A DNA stretch of 64,000 bases from Pasteurellaceae bacterium Pebbles2 (GCA_023101505.1 LVZA01000001.1:868001-932000), one strand, 5' to 3'. Numbered from the stretch's first letter, positions 1-7,685 are shown. Program-made: numbers and translations. The notes: generated by a model not told the origin, from the letters alone.

Positions 1-291
1 AATATGCTTTAAATTATTCACCCCTACCGATGTAGTAATTAAATCCGTTTCGGATAATGTATTTTCCAAATTGTCTCTTTCCATAACAATATTTATTGCT
101 TTCGAATTTCCAATAAAAAACCGACTGCCATGATCATCAAGATATTCAATATAATAACCATTATTTTTATTAATTTGCTCAATAATTGACTGATTAGCAT
201 CGACAAATGTAATATCAAAATGACTGTTCTGTAGAATTTGGCCGATAAACCCTCTACCGATATTCCCTGCACCAAAATGAATCGCTTTCAT
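1..291 (-). CDS. mtlD: Mannitol-1-phosphate 5-dehydrogenase-like protein (partial)
   Basis: Only the first 97 codons lie in the window; the frame stays open to base 1. The protein starts MKAIHFGAGNIGRGFIG. The glycine-rich GAGNIGRG (residues 7-14) is the NAD-binding loop of the MtlD family, which oxidises mannitol 1-phosphate to fructose 6-phosphate in the cytoplasm. The start is the ATG at 289-291, 12 bases after the stop of the upstream isomerase gene, with AGGT in front, so the two genes are probably co-transcribed. Family members also act on other hexitol phosphates or hexuronates. Because the neighbours handle unusual hexulose phosphates, the substrate may not be mannitol 1-phosphate. 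The family is clear; the substrate is inferred. Confidence 0.8.
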   Translation of the reverse strand, partial: MKAIHFGAGNIGRGFIGQILQNSHFDITFVDANQSIIEQINKNNGYYIEYLDDHGSRFFIGNSKAINIVMERDNLENTLSETDLITTSVGVNNLKHI

Positions 292-303
292 ATCATCTAC
301 CTA

Positions 304-861
304 TTATTCCAAATTAGCATGATAGTGCCATAAACTGTGTATATCCAGATTGGCTTCTTCAATAAAAGCAAGTGCAACGGTATCACCCAGTAACAGCAAG
401 GATTGTTCAAACAAACTAGTCATCGGCTGAACCGATTTGATTTCTCCCGCTAAATTCAATTTGGTTTGTACCGGTATCCGTACAAATATATTTGCATATT
501 CTTTCATTGAACTTTGCGGATTAGAGCCGATATGGGCAATACGGGCATTAAAAAATCTGGCTTTTTTGGCAATTGCAAGAGGAAAAGCACTTTCACCGCT
601 TCCAGAACCGACAATCAACAGATCTTTATCGGTAATTGCCGGTTCGGTAATTTGCCCAACGACTACAGTATCAATGCCGATATGTGCCAATCGTTTAGCA
701 ATAGCTTGTAAAGATAGCAGAACCCTGCCGACTCCAACAAAGAAAACCCTATTGGCTTTTTTAATCTCCCACATTAATAACTCGATATCCTGATCAGATA
801 TGTTAGTCAACGTTTCATTCAATTCTTTGAGAATATTTTGTTTGGTTTCGATCAGATTCAT
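304..861 (-). CDS. hxlB: 6-phospho-3-hexuloisomerase (SIS domain)
   Basis: This 185-residue protein is a single SIS (sugar isomerase) domain of the usual length for 6-phospho-3-hexuloisomerase, which interconverts D-arabino-3-hexulose 6-phosphate and fructose 6-phosphate. GVGR (residues 43-46) and the phosphate-binding stretch GSGSGES (85-91) are visible. The C-terminal MTSLFEQ segment corresponds to the conserved region carrying the family's catalytic glutamate. The classic partner, hexulose-6-phosphate synthase (HxlA), is absent; an epimerase-like gene lies 4 bases upstream instead. The enzyme probably feeds a rare hexulose phosphate into glycolysis rather than fixing formaldehyde. The family call is firm; the pathway is inferred. 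Confidence 0.85.
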   Translation of the reverse strand: MNLIETKQNILKELNETLTNISDQDIELLMWEIKKANRVFFVGVGRVLLSLQAIAKRLAHIGIDTVVVGQITEPAITDKDLLIVGSGSGESAFPLAIAKKARFFNARIAHIGSNPQSSMKEYANIFVRIPVQTKLNLAGEIKSVQPMTSLFEQSLLLLGDTVALAFIEEANLDIHSLWHYHANLE

Positions 862-865
862 ATAT

Positions 866-1555
866 CTACTCCATTCCTAATTTAATTGCATTGAATACAG
901 ATTGTTTATTTTCCATAAGAGATTTTCCTTTAACAAACAAACTAGTACTGCCTAGCACCAAATTATCTGCCCCAGCTTTAACTAATCCGCTTATTGTATC
1001 TAACGATACCCTGCCATCTACCTGAATCGACGTTATTAAGTTCCGGTTATCAATTAGCTGTCTCAAATCAGATACTTTTCTTGATGCATATGGAACTTGT
1101 TTTTCATTTTTATTGGTTGCAAATCCCGGGTTAATCAGCATCAGGCAAACCATATCCAGTTCGTCTAAAAAATACTCCAGCTGCGTTAACGGCGTAGCAG
1201 GATTTAATGCAACCGCAGCCTTAACACCTTCATTTTTAATTAATCTGATTAAACGGTCTATATGTAATGTAGTTTCAGCATGGAAAGTAATTGATTGAAC
1301 CCCTATGTTTAACATTTCAGCAATGAAATATTCATTATTTACAGACATAATATGAACATCAAACTTCATATCTGTAACCTCACGCATACGTTTGATCGTC
1401 TCAATCCCTAAAGGCATGCTAGGACTAAAACTACCGTCAATAACATCAATATGCAGGATATCGAGCCCATTCTCCGCTAATTGAGCAATGCTTCTCTCAA
1501 GATTGACCAAATCCGCACACATGATTGATGGTGATAGTGTAATAACTCTATGCAT
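866..1555 (-). CDS. Ribulose/allulose-phosphate 3-epimerase-like protein
   Basis: This 229-residue TIM barrel belongs to the ribulose-phosphate 3-epimerase family. Metal ligands and catalytic residues are in place: SPS at residues 8-10, HID at 35-37, H68 in DVH, NPGF at 142-145 and the second catalytic aspartate in VDG (D180). The family includes housekeeping Rpe and AlsE, which epimerises D-allulose 6-phosphate to fructose 6-phosphate. A place at the head of an operon with a hexuloisomerase and an MtlD-like dehydrogenase suggests a hexulose 6-phosphate substrate rather than the pentose phosphate pathway. It starts 173 bases from a divergent DeoR-type regulator. The family is sure; the substrate is not. 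Confidence 0.8.
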   Translation of the reverse strand: MHRVITLSPSIMCADLVNLERSIAQLAENGLDILHIDVIDGSFSPSMPLGIETIKRMREVTDMKFDVHIMSVNNEYFIAEMLNIGVQSITFHAETTLHIDRLIRLIKNEGVKAAVALNPATPLTQLEYFLDELDMVCLMLINPGFATNKNEKQVPYASRKVSDLRQLIDNRNLITSIQVDGRVSLDTISGLVKAGADNLVLGSTSLFVKGKSLMENKQSVFNAIKLGME

Positions 1556-1599
1556 AGTAATCTCCTTAAATTAAGCAAGGTTTACTCTAACAACAAAAA

Positions 1600-1700
1600 A
1601 CGCATAAGTAAATACAAAAATGCATAAATAATGCACTTTTTTGCAGTATTTTGCATTAAAATGAAATATGAATTACAAACCAATTGCAAAAAAACGCATC
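1600..1700. promoter_or_regulatory. Divergent promoter region with phased GCA repeats
   Basis: This AT-rich intergenic region carries short (T/C)GCA motifs with GCA at 1602, 1622, 1633, 1643, 1653, 1686 and 1696. The spacings are about 10, 20 or 33 bases, so the copies lie on one face of the helix. Several read AAAA(C/T)GCAT. DeoR-family repressors often bind direct repeats, so this is the likely operator array of the regulator starting at 1729. Binding is inferred, not shown. Confidence 0.5.
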
Positions 1701-1728
1701 TATGGAATAATTGAACCAGAGGTAAATA

Positions 1729-2481
1729 ATGATGTTAAAAGAAGAAAGAAAACAAAAAATACTAGATATATTGCAGTTAGAAAGAAAAGTAATTGCGAGT
1801 GATCTAAGTCGGCTTTTTGATGTATCTGAAGATACCATCAGAAGAGATTTAAAAGAATTAGACACTCTTGGTCTAATAAAAAGAGTTCACAGCGGTGCAC
1901 TTTTATTAGGTCCACCAATAACAGATTTTTCATATCGACAAACGGTCTCTCCTGAAACAAAAATTAAAATAGCTAAAAAAGCACTCCCTTTTTTAAAAGA
2001 AGGATCCGTTATTATTATTGATGGTGGCACAACAAATTTAGCATTGGCAAATATTATCCCCATAGATTTTAAAGCAACAATTATTACTAATAGCCCGCCA
2101 ATTGCCATTGAGTTATCACAACACAAAAATATTGAAATAATAAATATTGGAGGTATGCTCTATAAACAGTCTATGATCAATATTGGAGTTGGTGCTTATA
2201 AAGCGTTAGAAAAAATGCGTGCTGATCTCTATATTATGGGGATCTACAATATTGATATCGATAAAGGTTCAAGCGTTCCAACATTAGAGGAGGCCGAGAT
2301 AAAACAAATAATGTCCGATATTTCAACGGAAATTCTAGCAATGGTCACCAATGATAAATTTGATACTATTAGCAACCACATTGTTGGTCAGGTTGATGAG
2401 ATAAGTTATCTTGTATCAGATCAAGTGCCTGAAAAAATCAAAAAAGAGTATTGTAAAAAAAATATTTTTTTCCTCGACTGA
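1729..2481 (+). CDS. DeoR-family transcriptional regulator of the hexulose-phosphate cluster
   Basis: This 250-residue regulator has the DeoR winged helix at residues 6-60, including VSEDTIRRDL and the wing RVHSGA. The C-terminal sugar-phosphate sensor domain has the phosphate-binding stretch DGGTTN near residue 101. Such proteins usually repress a catabolic operon until a phosphorylated sugar binds. It is divergent from the epimerase-isomerase-dehydrogenase operon, which is its probable target. AGAGG sits 6 bases before the first of two adjacent ATG codons (1729 and 1732); either could start translation. The gene is markedly more AT-rich than the housekeeping genes that follow, which suggests acquisition by transfer. 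Confidence 0.85.
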   Translation: MMLKEERKQKILDILQLERKVIASDLSRLFDVSEDTIRRDLKELDTLGLIKRVHSGALLLGPPITDFSYRQTVSPETKIKIAKKALPFLKEGSVIIIDGGTTNLALANIIPIDFKATIITNSPPIAIELSQHKNIEIINIGGMLYKQSMINIGVGAYKALEKMRADLYIMGIYNIDIDKGSSVPTLEEAEIKQIMSDISTEILAMVTNDKFDTISNHIVGQVDEISYLVSDQVPEKIKKEYCKKNIFFLD

Positions 2482-2552
2482 TAATTCTAGCTATCCCCGT
2501 GCTATTTCCCCATTAATCCTGTATCCTTATACTCAAAATAAGAGGAACTTTT

Positions 2553-3173
2553 ATGTCAGAAATACAAAAACTCAACTATCACAAAACTCATTTCCTAACC
2601 AGTGCGGCGAATATTACGCAGTTGCCTGAAGATACAGGGGTGGAGATTGCGTTTGCGGGGCGGTCGAATGCGGGGAAATCGACGGCGTTGAATGCGTTGA
2701 CTAATCAGAAAAGTCTGGCTCGTACGTCGAAAACACCAGGGCGGACGCAGTTGATTAACCTGTTTGAAGTCGAACCGAAGTGTAAATTAGTGGATTTACC
2801 AGGTTATGGTTATGCGGCTGTGCCTGAGCAGATGAAGCTGCAATGGCAGAAATCTTTGGCGGAATATTTACAAAAACGTGAATGTTTACAAGGGGTTGTG
2901 ATTTTAATGGATATTCGCCACCCGCTGAAAGATCTCGATCAGCAAATGATTGAATGGGCTGTGGCCTCCGAACTTCCAGTGTTATTATTGCTCACCAAGG
3001 CGGATAAACTCAGCCAAAGTGCTCGCAGTAAAACCGTAAAAATGGTGCGTGAAGCGATTTTACCGTTTCAAGGTGATATTCAAGTTGAGCCGTTTTCATC
3101 GTTGAACAAAATCGGGCAAGATCGCTTGGCGGCAAAATTAGATGAGTGGTTTAGCCCAGCTTTTGCGGCGTAA
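2553..3173 (+). CDS. engB: Ribosome biogenesis GTPase EngB (YihA/YsxC)
   Basis: This 206-residue TRAFAC-class GTPase is needed for assembly of the large ribosomal subunit. Visible GTP-binding motifs are the P-loop GRSNAGKS (about residue 36), the threonine-containing switch (TPGRTQ), DLPGYG and TKAD. Length and motif order match the EngB family. The ATG at 2553 follows AAGAGGAAC. It lies just upstream of comM, the order I recall in H. influenzae. Its base composition is clearly different from the AT-rich cluster on its left, so the boundary of that cluster lies at about 2482-2552. Confidence 0.95.
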   Translation: MSEIQKLNYHKTHFLTSAANITQLPEDTGVEIAFAGRSNAGKSTALNALTNQKSLARTSKTPGRTQLINLFEVEPKCKLVDLPGYGYAAVPEQMKLQWQKSLAEYLQKRECLQGVVILMDIRHPLKDLDQQMIEWAVASELPVLLLLTKADKLSQSARSKTVKMVREAILPFQGDIQVEPFSSLNKIGQDRLAAKLDEWFSPAFAA

Positions 3174-3185
3174 TTTTTTAAATTT

Positions 3186-3201
3186 TGTGATCTTCATTCC
3201 A
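3186..3201 (+). promoter_or_regulatory. Possible CRP/CRP-S site upstream of comM
   Basis: TGTGA, a 6-base spacer and TTCCA match 8 of 10 positions of a CRP dyad when TGTGA is allowed on the left and TCGCA (the CRP-S form) on the right, with A/T-rich flanks. In H. influenzae comM belongs to the Sxy/CRP-S competence regulon, so a site is expected about 80 bases ahead of the start. The right half is weak. Confidence 0.4.
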
Positions 3202-3245
3202 AATTTATACCGCACTTTTCGCCTTTAAACCGCTTTCTTTTTAAC

Positions 3246-3274
3246 ATTCCTTTCAATTTTTTGTTGAAAGGAAT
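3246..3274 (+). promoter_or_regulatory. Hairpin enclosing the comM ribosome-binding site
   Basis: ATTCCTTTCAA (3246-3256) and TTGAAAGGAAT (3264-3274) form a perfect 11-base-pair stem with a 7-base loop. The right arm contains AAGGA, the Shine-Dalgarno sequence of comM, 6 bases before its ATG. In mRNA this stem would block ribosome access. There is no following run of U, so it is not a terminator. Confidence 0.6.
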
Positions 3275-3278
3275 TTTT

Positions 3279-4805
3279 ATGTCTTTAGCCATTGTTTACA
3301 GCCGTGCTTCTATCGGTGTACAAGCCCCTTTGGTAACGATTGAAGTGCATATTAGCAATGGTAAACCTGCTTTTGCCTTGGTTGGATTGCCCGAAAAAAC
3401 CGTCAAAGAAGCACAAGATCGGGTGCGTAGTGCGTTGCTCAATGCGCAATTTAAATATCCGCCCAAGCGGATTACCGTCAATCTCGCTCCAGCGGATTTG
3501 CCTAAAGAGGGCGGACGTTTTGATCTGCCGATTGCTTTAGGCATTTTGGCAGCTTCAGGGCAGATTGAAGCTAAAAGTTTACGTCAATTTGAATTTCTTG
3601 GCGAGCTGGCATTAACGGGGAATTTGCGTGGCGTGCAAGGGGCAATTCCTGCCATTTTGGCGGCAAAACACGCCAAACGTCAGATGATTATTGCTCAACA
3701 AAACGCCAATGAAGCCTCGTTAATTTCCGATCACGACAGCTTTTATGCCAGCTCGTTGTTGGAAGTGGTGCAATTCTTGAATAATCAGCTGAATTTGCCT
3801 GCCGCAAGCCAGCTGGCGACACAAAGTGCGGTGCAAAATTCGCCCGAAATTCAACGAGATTTAACCGATATTATCGGGCAACATCACGCTAAGCGAGCGT
3901 TGACTATCGCCGCTGCAGGACAACATAATTTGCTTTTACTCGGTCCACCAGGTACAGGCAAAACAATGCTCGCCAGCCGTTTGACGGATTTATTACCCGA
4001 AATGAGCGATCAAGAAGCCATTGAAACCGCTTCGGTAACGAGTTTAATCCAAAATGAACTCAATTTTGCGAACTGGAAAAAACGCCCATTTCGCTCTCCA
4101 CATCACAGTGCGTCCTTGCCTGCCTTGGTTGGTGGCGGTTCGATCCCAAAACCTGGGGAAATTTCGTTGGCGCATAATGGCGTGCTATTTTTAGATGAGC
4201 TACCTGAATTTGAGCGTAAAGTGCTAGATGCCCTGCGCCAGCCTTTGGAAAGTGGCGAAATTATTATTTCTCGAGCCACGGCAAAAATTCAATTTCCTGC
4301 GAAATTTCAATTAGTTGCCGCAATGAATCCAAGCCCCACAGGACATTATCAAGGCAATCATAATCGCACATCGCCACAGCAAATTATTCGCTATTTAAAT
4401 CGTTTATCAGGGCCGTTTTTAGATCGTTTTGATTTGTCTATTGAAGTGCCTTTATTGCCCCAAGGCACGCTACAAAGCAATGAAGATCGGGGCGAAACCA
4501 GCGCACAAGTGCGGTCAAAAATTTTGAAAGTTCGTGAAATTCAGTTAGCTCGACAAGGCAAAGTCAACGCACATCTCAACAGCAAAGAAATCGAACGTTA
4601 CTGTAAACTCAGCGAAAAAGAAGCAATCTTCCTTGAAAATGCATTAAACAAGTTGGGATTATCGGTTCGAGCTTATCATCGTATTTTGAAAGTATCCCGC
4701 ACCATCGCCGATCTTGCCGACTGCGAACACATCACCCAAGCCCATCTAGCCGAAGCCTTGGGGTATCGTACGATGGATCGGTTGTTGTTGAAGTTGCACG
4801 CTTAA
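3279..4805 (+). CDS. comM: ComM, AAA+ branch-migration helicase of natural transformation (YifB/Mg-chelatase family)
   Basis: This 508-residue protein has the two-part YifB/ComM layout: an N-terminal ribosomal-S5-like domain, then an AAA+ ATPase with Walker A GPPGTGKT near residue 215, Walker B LFLDELPEF, and a C-terminal magnesium-chelatase lid. ComM is a hexameric helicase that extends heteroduplex joints during uptake of transforming DNA. The ATG at 3279 was chosen because AAGGA precedes it and the conserved MSLAIVYSRA start follows; an upstream in-frame TTG at 3261 has no such signal. A hairpin covers the Shine-Dalgarno. The gene contains two uptake signals (about 3832 and 4507), one coding SAVQN in the linker before the ATPase. 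Confidence 0.93.
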   Translation: MSLAIVYSRASIGVQAPLVTIEVHISNGKPAFALVGLPEKTVKEAQDRVRSALLNAQFKYPPKRITVNLAPADLPKEGGRFDLPIALGILAASGQIEAKSLRQFEFLGELALTGNLRGVQGAIPAILAAKHAKRQMIIAQQNANEASLISDHDSFYASSLLEVVQFLNNQLNLPAASQLATQSAVQNSPEIQRDLTDIIGQHHAKRALTIAAAGQHNLLLLGPPGTGKTMLASRLTDLLPEMSDQEAIETASVTSLIQNELNFANWKKRPFRSPHHSASLPALVGGGSIPKPGEISLAHNGVLFLDELPEFERKVLDALRQPLESGEIIISRATAKIQFPAKFQLVAAMNPSPTGHYQGNHNRTSPQQIIRYLNRLSGPFLDRFDLSIEVPLLPQGTLQSNEDRGETSAQVRSKILKVREIQLARQGKVNAHLNSKEIERYCKLSEKEAIFLENALNKLGLSVRAYHRILKVSRTIADLADCEHITQAHLAEALGYRTMDRLLLKLHA

Positions 4806-4821
4806 AAATAAATGAAAAAAA

Positions 4822-4861
4822 CACCGCACTTTCATAGGCTTTAAACCCTAAAAGTGCGGTG
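4822..4861. terminator. Paired uptake-signal terminator between comM and hslO
   Basis: CACCGCACTTT (4822-4832) and AAAGTGCGGTG (4851-4861) are inverted uptake signals forming an 11-base-pair stem between two convergent genes. A-rich sequence on the left and T-rich sequence on the right suit termination in both directions. Confidence 0.75.
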
Positions 4862-4879
4862 CGTTTTGCTTAAGTTTTT

Positions 4880-5749
4880 TTACTCTGCTTTCGCTTTCAA
4901 TTTATCAATCGCATCACGGTTGAAGAAATAATGCGTGCCGCAGCATTCGCATTGCATATCGATACTGCCGTTGTGTTCGGCGAGAATTTCATCGATCTCA
5001 TCGTCGGAAATCAGCATTAACGCTGCGCCTGAGCGTTCTGCCGAGCAGCCGCAGTGGAATTTCACGTCTTGCGGTTCGTAAACTTCTACGGTTTCTTCGT
5101 GATATAAACGATACAACATTTCTTCCGCTGGTAAGCCGAAAATTTCTTCGTCTTTCACTGTGGCGGTTAAAGTGGCTAAATGCTCGAAATCGTCAGGCGT
5201 GCCTTGTCCATCGGGCATAATTTGTAGCAACATTCCTGCCGCCACTGGTTTGCCGTCGAATTCGCCTGTGCGAATGATAAGCTGGGTTTGGAGTTGTTCT
5301 GAACGAGCGAAGTAATCTTCCAAACATTCGGTGATGGTTGGTTTGTCAAGGCTAACCACACCTTGATAGCGTTCACCCTCGGTTGGTGCAATGGTAATCA
5401 CTAACACGCCTTTGCCGATCATTTGGTGCAAGCTCATATCGTCTTGAATGTCGCCTTGAACACGTGCTAATGCTCGAATTTCTTGTTTATCTGTACCATT
5501 AACGAGTGCCAATTTTAACGGCCCATCGCCTTGAATTTGCACGGTGATATTGCCGTTAAATTTCAGCGTTGCGGTTAATAAATTGGTTGCCACCATCATT
5601 TCACCGAGCAAATTTTGCACGGCTTTTGGGTAGTGGTGGGTGTTCAATGTGTCGGTAAAGGTTTGGTTTAAACGCACCCATTCACCACGCACGGCACGGT
5701 TTTGGAATAGGTAGCGGTAGAGTTTGTCGTTATCTTGAGTGTAGTTCAT
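4880..5749 (-). CDS. hslO: Hsp33 redox-regulated chaperone
   Basis: This 289-residue protein matches Hsp33 in length. The C-terminal zinc switch is intact: CGC (residues near 233-235) and CECC (near 267), giving the family pattern CxC followed by CxxC. Under oxidative stress these cysteines form disulfides, zinc is released and the cytoplasmic holdase chaperone is activated. hslR lies just upstream in the same direction, the usual hslRO pairing, but a paired uptake-signal hairpin separates them. hslO may therefore be partly uncoupled from hslR. Confidence 0.95.
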   Translation of the reverse strand: MNYTQDNDKLYRYLFQNRAVRGEWVRLNQTFTDTLNTHHYPKAVQNLLGEMMVATNLLTATLKFNGNITVQIQGDGPLKLALVNGTDKQEIRALARVQGDIQDDMSLHQMIGKGVLVITIAPTEGERYQGVVSLDKPTITECLEDYFARSEQLQTQLIIRTGEFDGKPVAAGMLLQIMPDGQGTPDDFEHLATLTATVKDEEIFGLPAEEMLYRLYHEETVEVYEPQDVKFHCGCSAERSGAALMLISDDEIDEILAEHNGSIDMQCECCGTHYFFNRDAIDKLKAKAE

Positions 5750-5765
5750 AATTTTCCTTATTCAC

Positions 5766-5797
5766 AAAAAGTGCGGTTATTTTCACCGCACTTTTTT
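5766..5797. terminator. Paired uptake-signal hairpin between hslR and hslO
   Basis: AAAAAGTGCGGT (5766-5777) pairs with ACCGCACTTTTT (5785-5796) across a short loop, followed by a T run when read rightwards and by T bases when read leftwards. It lies in the 95-base gap between hslR and hslO and may end or reduce transcription from hslR. Confidence 0.65.
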
Positions 5798-5844
5798 GTA
5801 TTCGTATTCAATTGTTTCGTTTTATATGGGGGCGACTTGCGGTT

Positions 5845-6264
5845 TTACAAGAGATCATCTTGATGTTTAAATTTCAGCAAATCACGACGTTCTTTTTTAT
5901 TCGGGCGACGATCAGGGTGTGGCATCACGTTCATTTTGCGTGCCAACGCCATTTTTTCACGCTGAATTTGGCTTTGTTCGGTTTCAGTATAAAGCAACTG
6001 TGCTTCAGGTGCACCACGACGTTGGGCAGAAAGTGCAATAACATTCACTTCCTTTTCTTCATTGCCTTGCCGTAATTTAATCTTCGCCCCCACCTCCACA
6101 CTTTTATTCGGTTTGGTGCGTTGCCCATTATAATGCACTTTGCCGCCGTCGATCATTTCTTTCGCAATGGTGCGTGTTTTGTAAAAACGGGCTGCCCACA
6201 GCCACTTATCTAAACGTACGTCATCGTCGTTTTCATCATTTTTCACATTAGTTTTTTTCGCCAT
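5845..6264 (-). CDS. hslR: Hsp15 ribosome-associated heat-shock protein
   Basis: This 139-residue protein has an S4 RNA-binding domain starting at VRLDKWLWAARFYKTR (about residue 16) and a very basic, low-complexity C-terminus. Hsp15 binds free 50S subunits carrying a stalled nascent chain and helps recycle them after heat shock. Length and domain match the family. It is the upstream neighbour of hslO, as in many Gammaproteobacteria. The start ATG at 6264 is followed by a short charged leader (AKKTNVKNDENDDD) before the S4 fold. Confidence 0.92.
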   Translation of the reverse strand: MAKKTNVKNDENDDDVRLDKWLWAARFYKTRTIAKEMIDGGKVHYNGQRTKPNKSVEVGAKIKLRQGNEEKEVNVIALSAQRRGAPEAQLLYTETEQSQIQREKMALARKMNVMPHPDRRPNKKERRDLLKFKHQDDLL

Positions 6265-6302
6265 AACTTATCCTTAAATCTGCCTTTAAATCTAAGCGGT
6301 GT

Positions 6303-6845
6303 TTATGGTATTTTTTCAAACTCGCTCACACGCTCTCTGTTTACAGCCTCTATTTCATCGCCCGATGGCATCGGCAGATGGAAGACCAATTCATAATTGG
6401 GATCTTTAGGCTTACACTTGTTTACACCATAAGCAATACTGTTTGCAGGAATATCCTTAGTGATAATCGCACCTGCGGCGACCAATGTATTCTCACCAAT
6501 GGTAATTGGTCCTAGTATTTTAGCACCGTCCGATACCACCACATTGCGAGCAAGAATGGGTGAACCTATATTCTCCCAAGTTGCTGTTACTTTGTTGTAT
6601 CGCATATTTGAGCCGATGGTAACATTTTGATAAATAACGACCCCAGCAGATAACTTCGCTGCCACAATCGTACACCCTCGCCCATTATGAGCAAAAATGA
6701 CGCTTTCATCTATGTTGTTACAATGAAGTTCACAGCAGTAATATTTTTCCATTGCTTTAGCCGCTTTTTCCTTTTCTACTACATTTTGAGAAAAACACGC
6801 CAACTTGAGCAATTCTTCAAACGTCATTTCGTTGTATTTATCCAT
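6303..6845 (-). CDS. Hexapeptide-repeat acyltransferase (serine-acetyltransferase-like)
   Basis: About 180 residues; the C-terminal two thirds form a left-handed beta-helix of hexapeptide repeats, visible as VVIYQNVTIG, NIGSPILA, VVVSDGAKILG, PITIGENTLVAAGAII and the typical end KDIPANSIAYGV. This arrangement is shared by CysE-like serine acetyltransferases, Vat/Cat acetyltransferases and sugar O-acetyltransferases. The acceptor cannot be told from sequence. I placed the start at the ATG at 6845 because AGGGTGG stands 5 bases upstream; an in-frame GTG at 6872 has a weaker signal. It stands alone between hslR and nudE, in an orientation divergent from nudE, and looks like an accessory gene. 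Confidence 0.75.
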   Translation of the reverse strand: MDKYNEMTFEELLKLACFSQNVVEKEKAAKAMEKYYCCELHCNNIDESVIFAHNGRGCTIVAAKLSAGVVIYQNVTIGSNMRYNKVTATWENIGSPILARNVVVSDGAKILGPITIGENTLVAAGAIITKDIPANSIAYGVNKCKPKDPNYELVFHLPMPSGDEIEAVNRERVSEFEKIP

Positions 6846-7022
6846 TATAACCACCCTATTTTTCAATCTCACCTTATTATCCTTTAACTTCTAAAGCATA
6901 TCACGGTGAGTTATAATTATATCAAGTTTAAACCTTTTCTTATAGAGAACAAGATGCCACTTAGGTGGGATATTGAGTTAAATACCGCATTCACAAAATT
7001 TGTAAAATTAAGAGAGAGAAAA

Positions 7023-7565
7023 ATGGCACAACTTCCTGAAATTCTGGATATTCGCACCGCCGCCAAAACACGCATTTTTGAAATTCAATCGGTCGATTTA
7101 AAATTCTCTAACGGAACACACCGCACTTATGAGCGTTTTAAGCCTGCCAGCCGTGCCGCTGTGATGATTTTGCCCATTGATGGCGAAGATGTATTAATGG
7201 TGCGTGAATATGCCGTCGGTACAGAACGCTACGAGCTGGGTTTTAGCAAAGGTTTAATGGAATTGGGCGAAACGCCAGAACAAAGTGCCAATCGTGAATT
7301 GCAGGAAGAATTAGGCTTGGGCGCAAAAAATTTCACCTTGCTGCGCACCGTCAATTCCAACTTAACTTTTATGAATGCCCAAATGCACATTCTCATTGCG
7401 CAGGATTTTTATCCGTCAAAACTCGACGGCGATGAGCCAGAACCGCTTGAAATTATGCGTATTCCCTTGAACCAATTAGACGAGCTTATCGCTAATCCTG
7501 ATTTTATGGAAGCTCGCAATTTGGTGGCGTTATATGCCTTGCGTGATTTTTTAAATAAATGTTAA
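7023..7565 (+). CDS. nudE: ADP compounds hydrolase NudE
   Basis: This 180-residue Nudix hydrolase closely follows E. coli NudE, which cleaves ADP-ribose, Ap3A and NADH to AMP-containing products. The Nudix box runs from GLMELGETPEQ to REL.EELG (about residues 78-100) with all signature glutamates. The upstream REYAVGTERYELGFSKG stretch is NudE-specific. The ATG at 7023 was preferred because GAGAGAG precedes it and MAQLPEILD aligns with family starts; an in-frame ATG at 6906 would add 39 unsupported residues. The stop codon lies within a 13-base-pair inverted repeat. Confidence 0.92.
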   Translation: MAQLPEILDIRTAAKTRIFEIQSVDLKFSNGTHRTYERFKPASRAAVMILPIDGEDVLMVREYAVGTERYELGFSKGLMELGETPEQSANRELQEELGLGAKNFTLLRTVNSNLTFMNAQMHILIAQDFYPSKLDGDEPEPLEIMRIPLNQLDELIANPDFMEARNLVALYALRDFLNKC

Positions 7566-7582
7566 CAAATAACATTTATTTA
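7552..7582. repeat. Inverted repeat across the nudE stop codon
   Basis: TAAATAAATGTTA (7552-7564) and its exact complement (7570-7582) flank a 5-base loop; the nudE TAA is at 7563-7565. The stem is almost pure A/T, so it is unlike the other terminators here, but it could stabilise or weakly terminate the nudE transcript. Confidence 0.55.
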
Positions 7583-7685
7583 GCATAAAAATCCAACAGA
7601 TCGCAAAATTTTGTAGATAAAATATTCCTTTTTTATAAAATTGCAGTAAGATTAGTTTATTTTATAACAAAAAGGATAATTTTTA

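Noticed and set aside
93-275. A 60-codon open frame on the minus strand at the left edge
   Set aside because: It is out of frame with the mtlD-like gene, whose NAD-binding motif is unmistakable in the other frame.
3261-3278. An in-frame TTG start for comM six codons upstream
   Set aside because: It lies inside the hairpin loop region and has no Shine-Dalgarno; the ATG at 3279 has AAGGA at good spacing and matches family starts.
6303-6845. The acyltransferase gene as part of a mobile element or resistance gene
   Set aside because: No transposase, integrase, attachment site or terminal repeats are nearby, and the hexapeptide fold alone does not show drug acetylation.
7005-7022. GA-rich repeat before nudE, and a similar CT/GA stretch in lptM (47246-47256), as phase-variation tracts
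   Set aside because: Only about four dinucleotide units each, too short for efficient slippage and explained by a Shine-Dalgarno and by leucine/serine codons.
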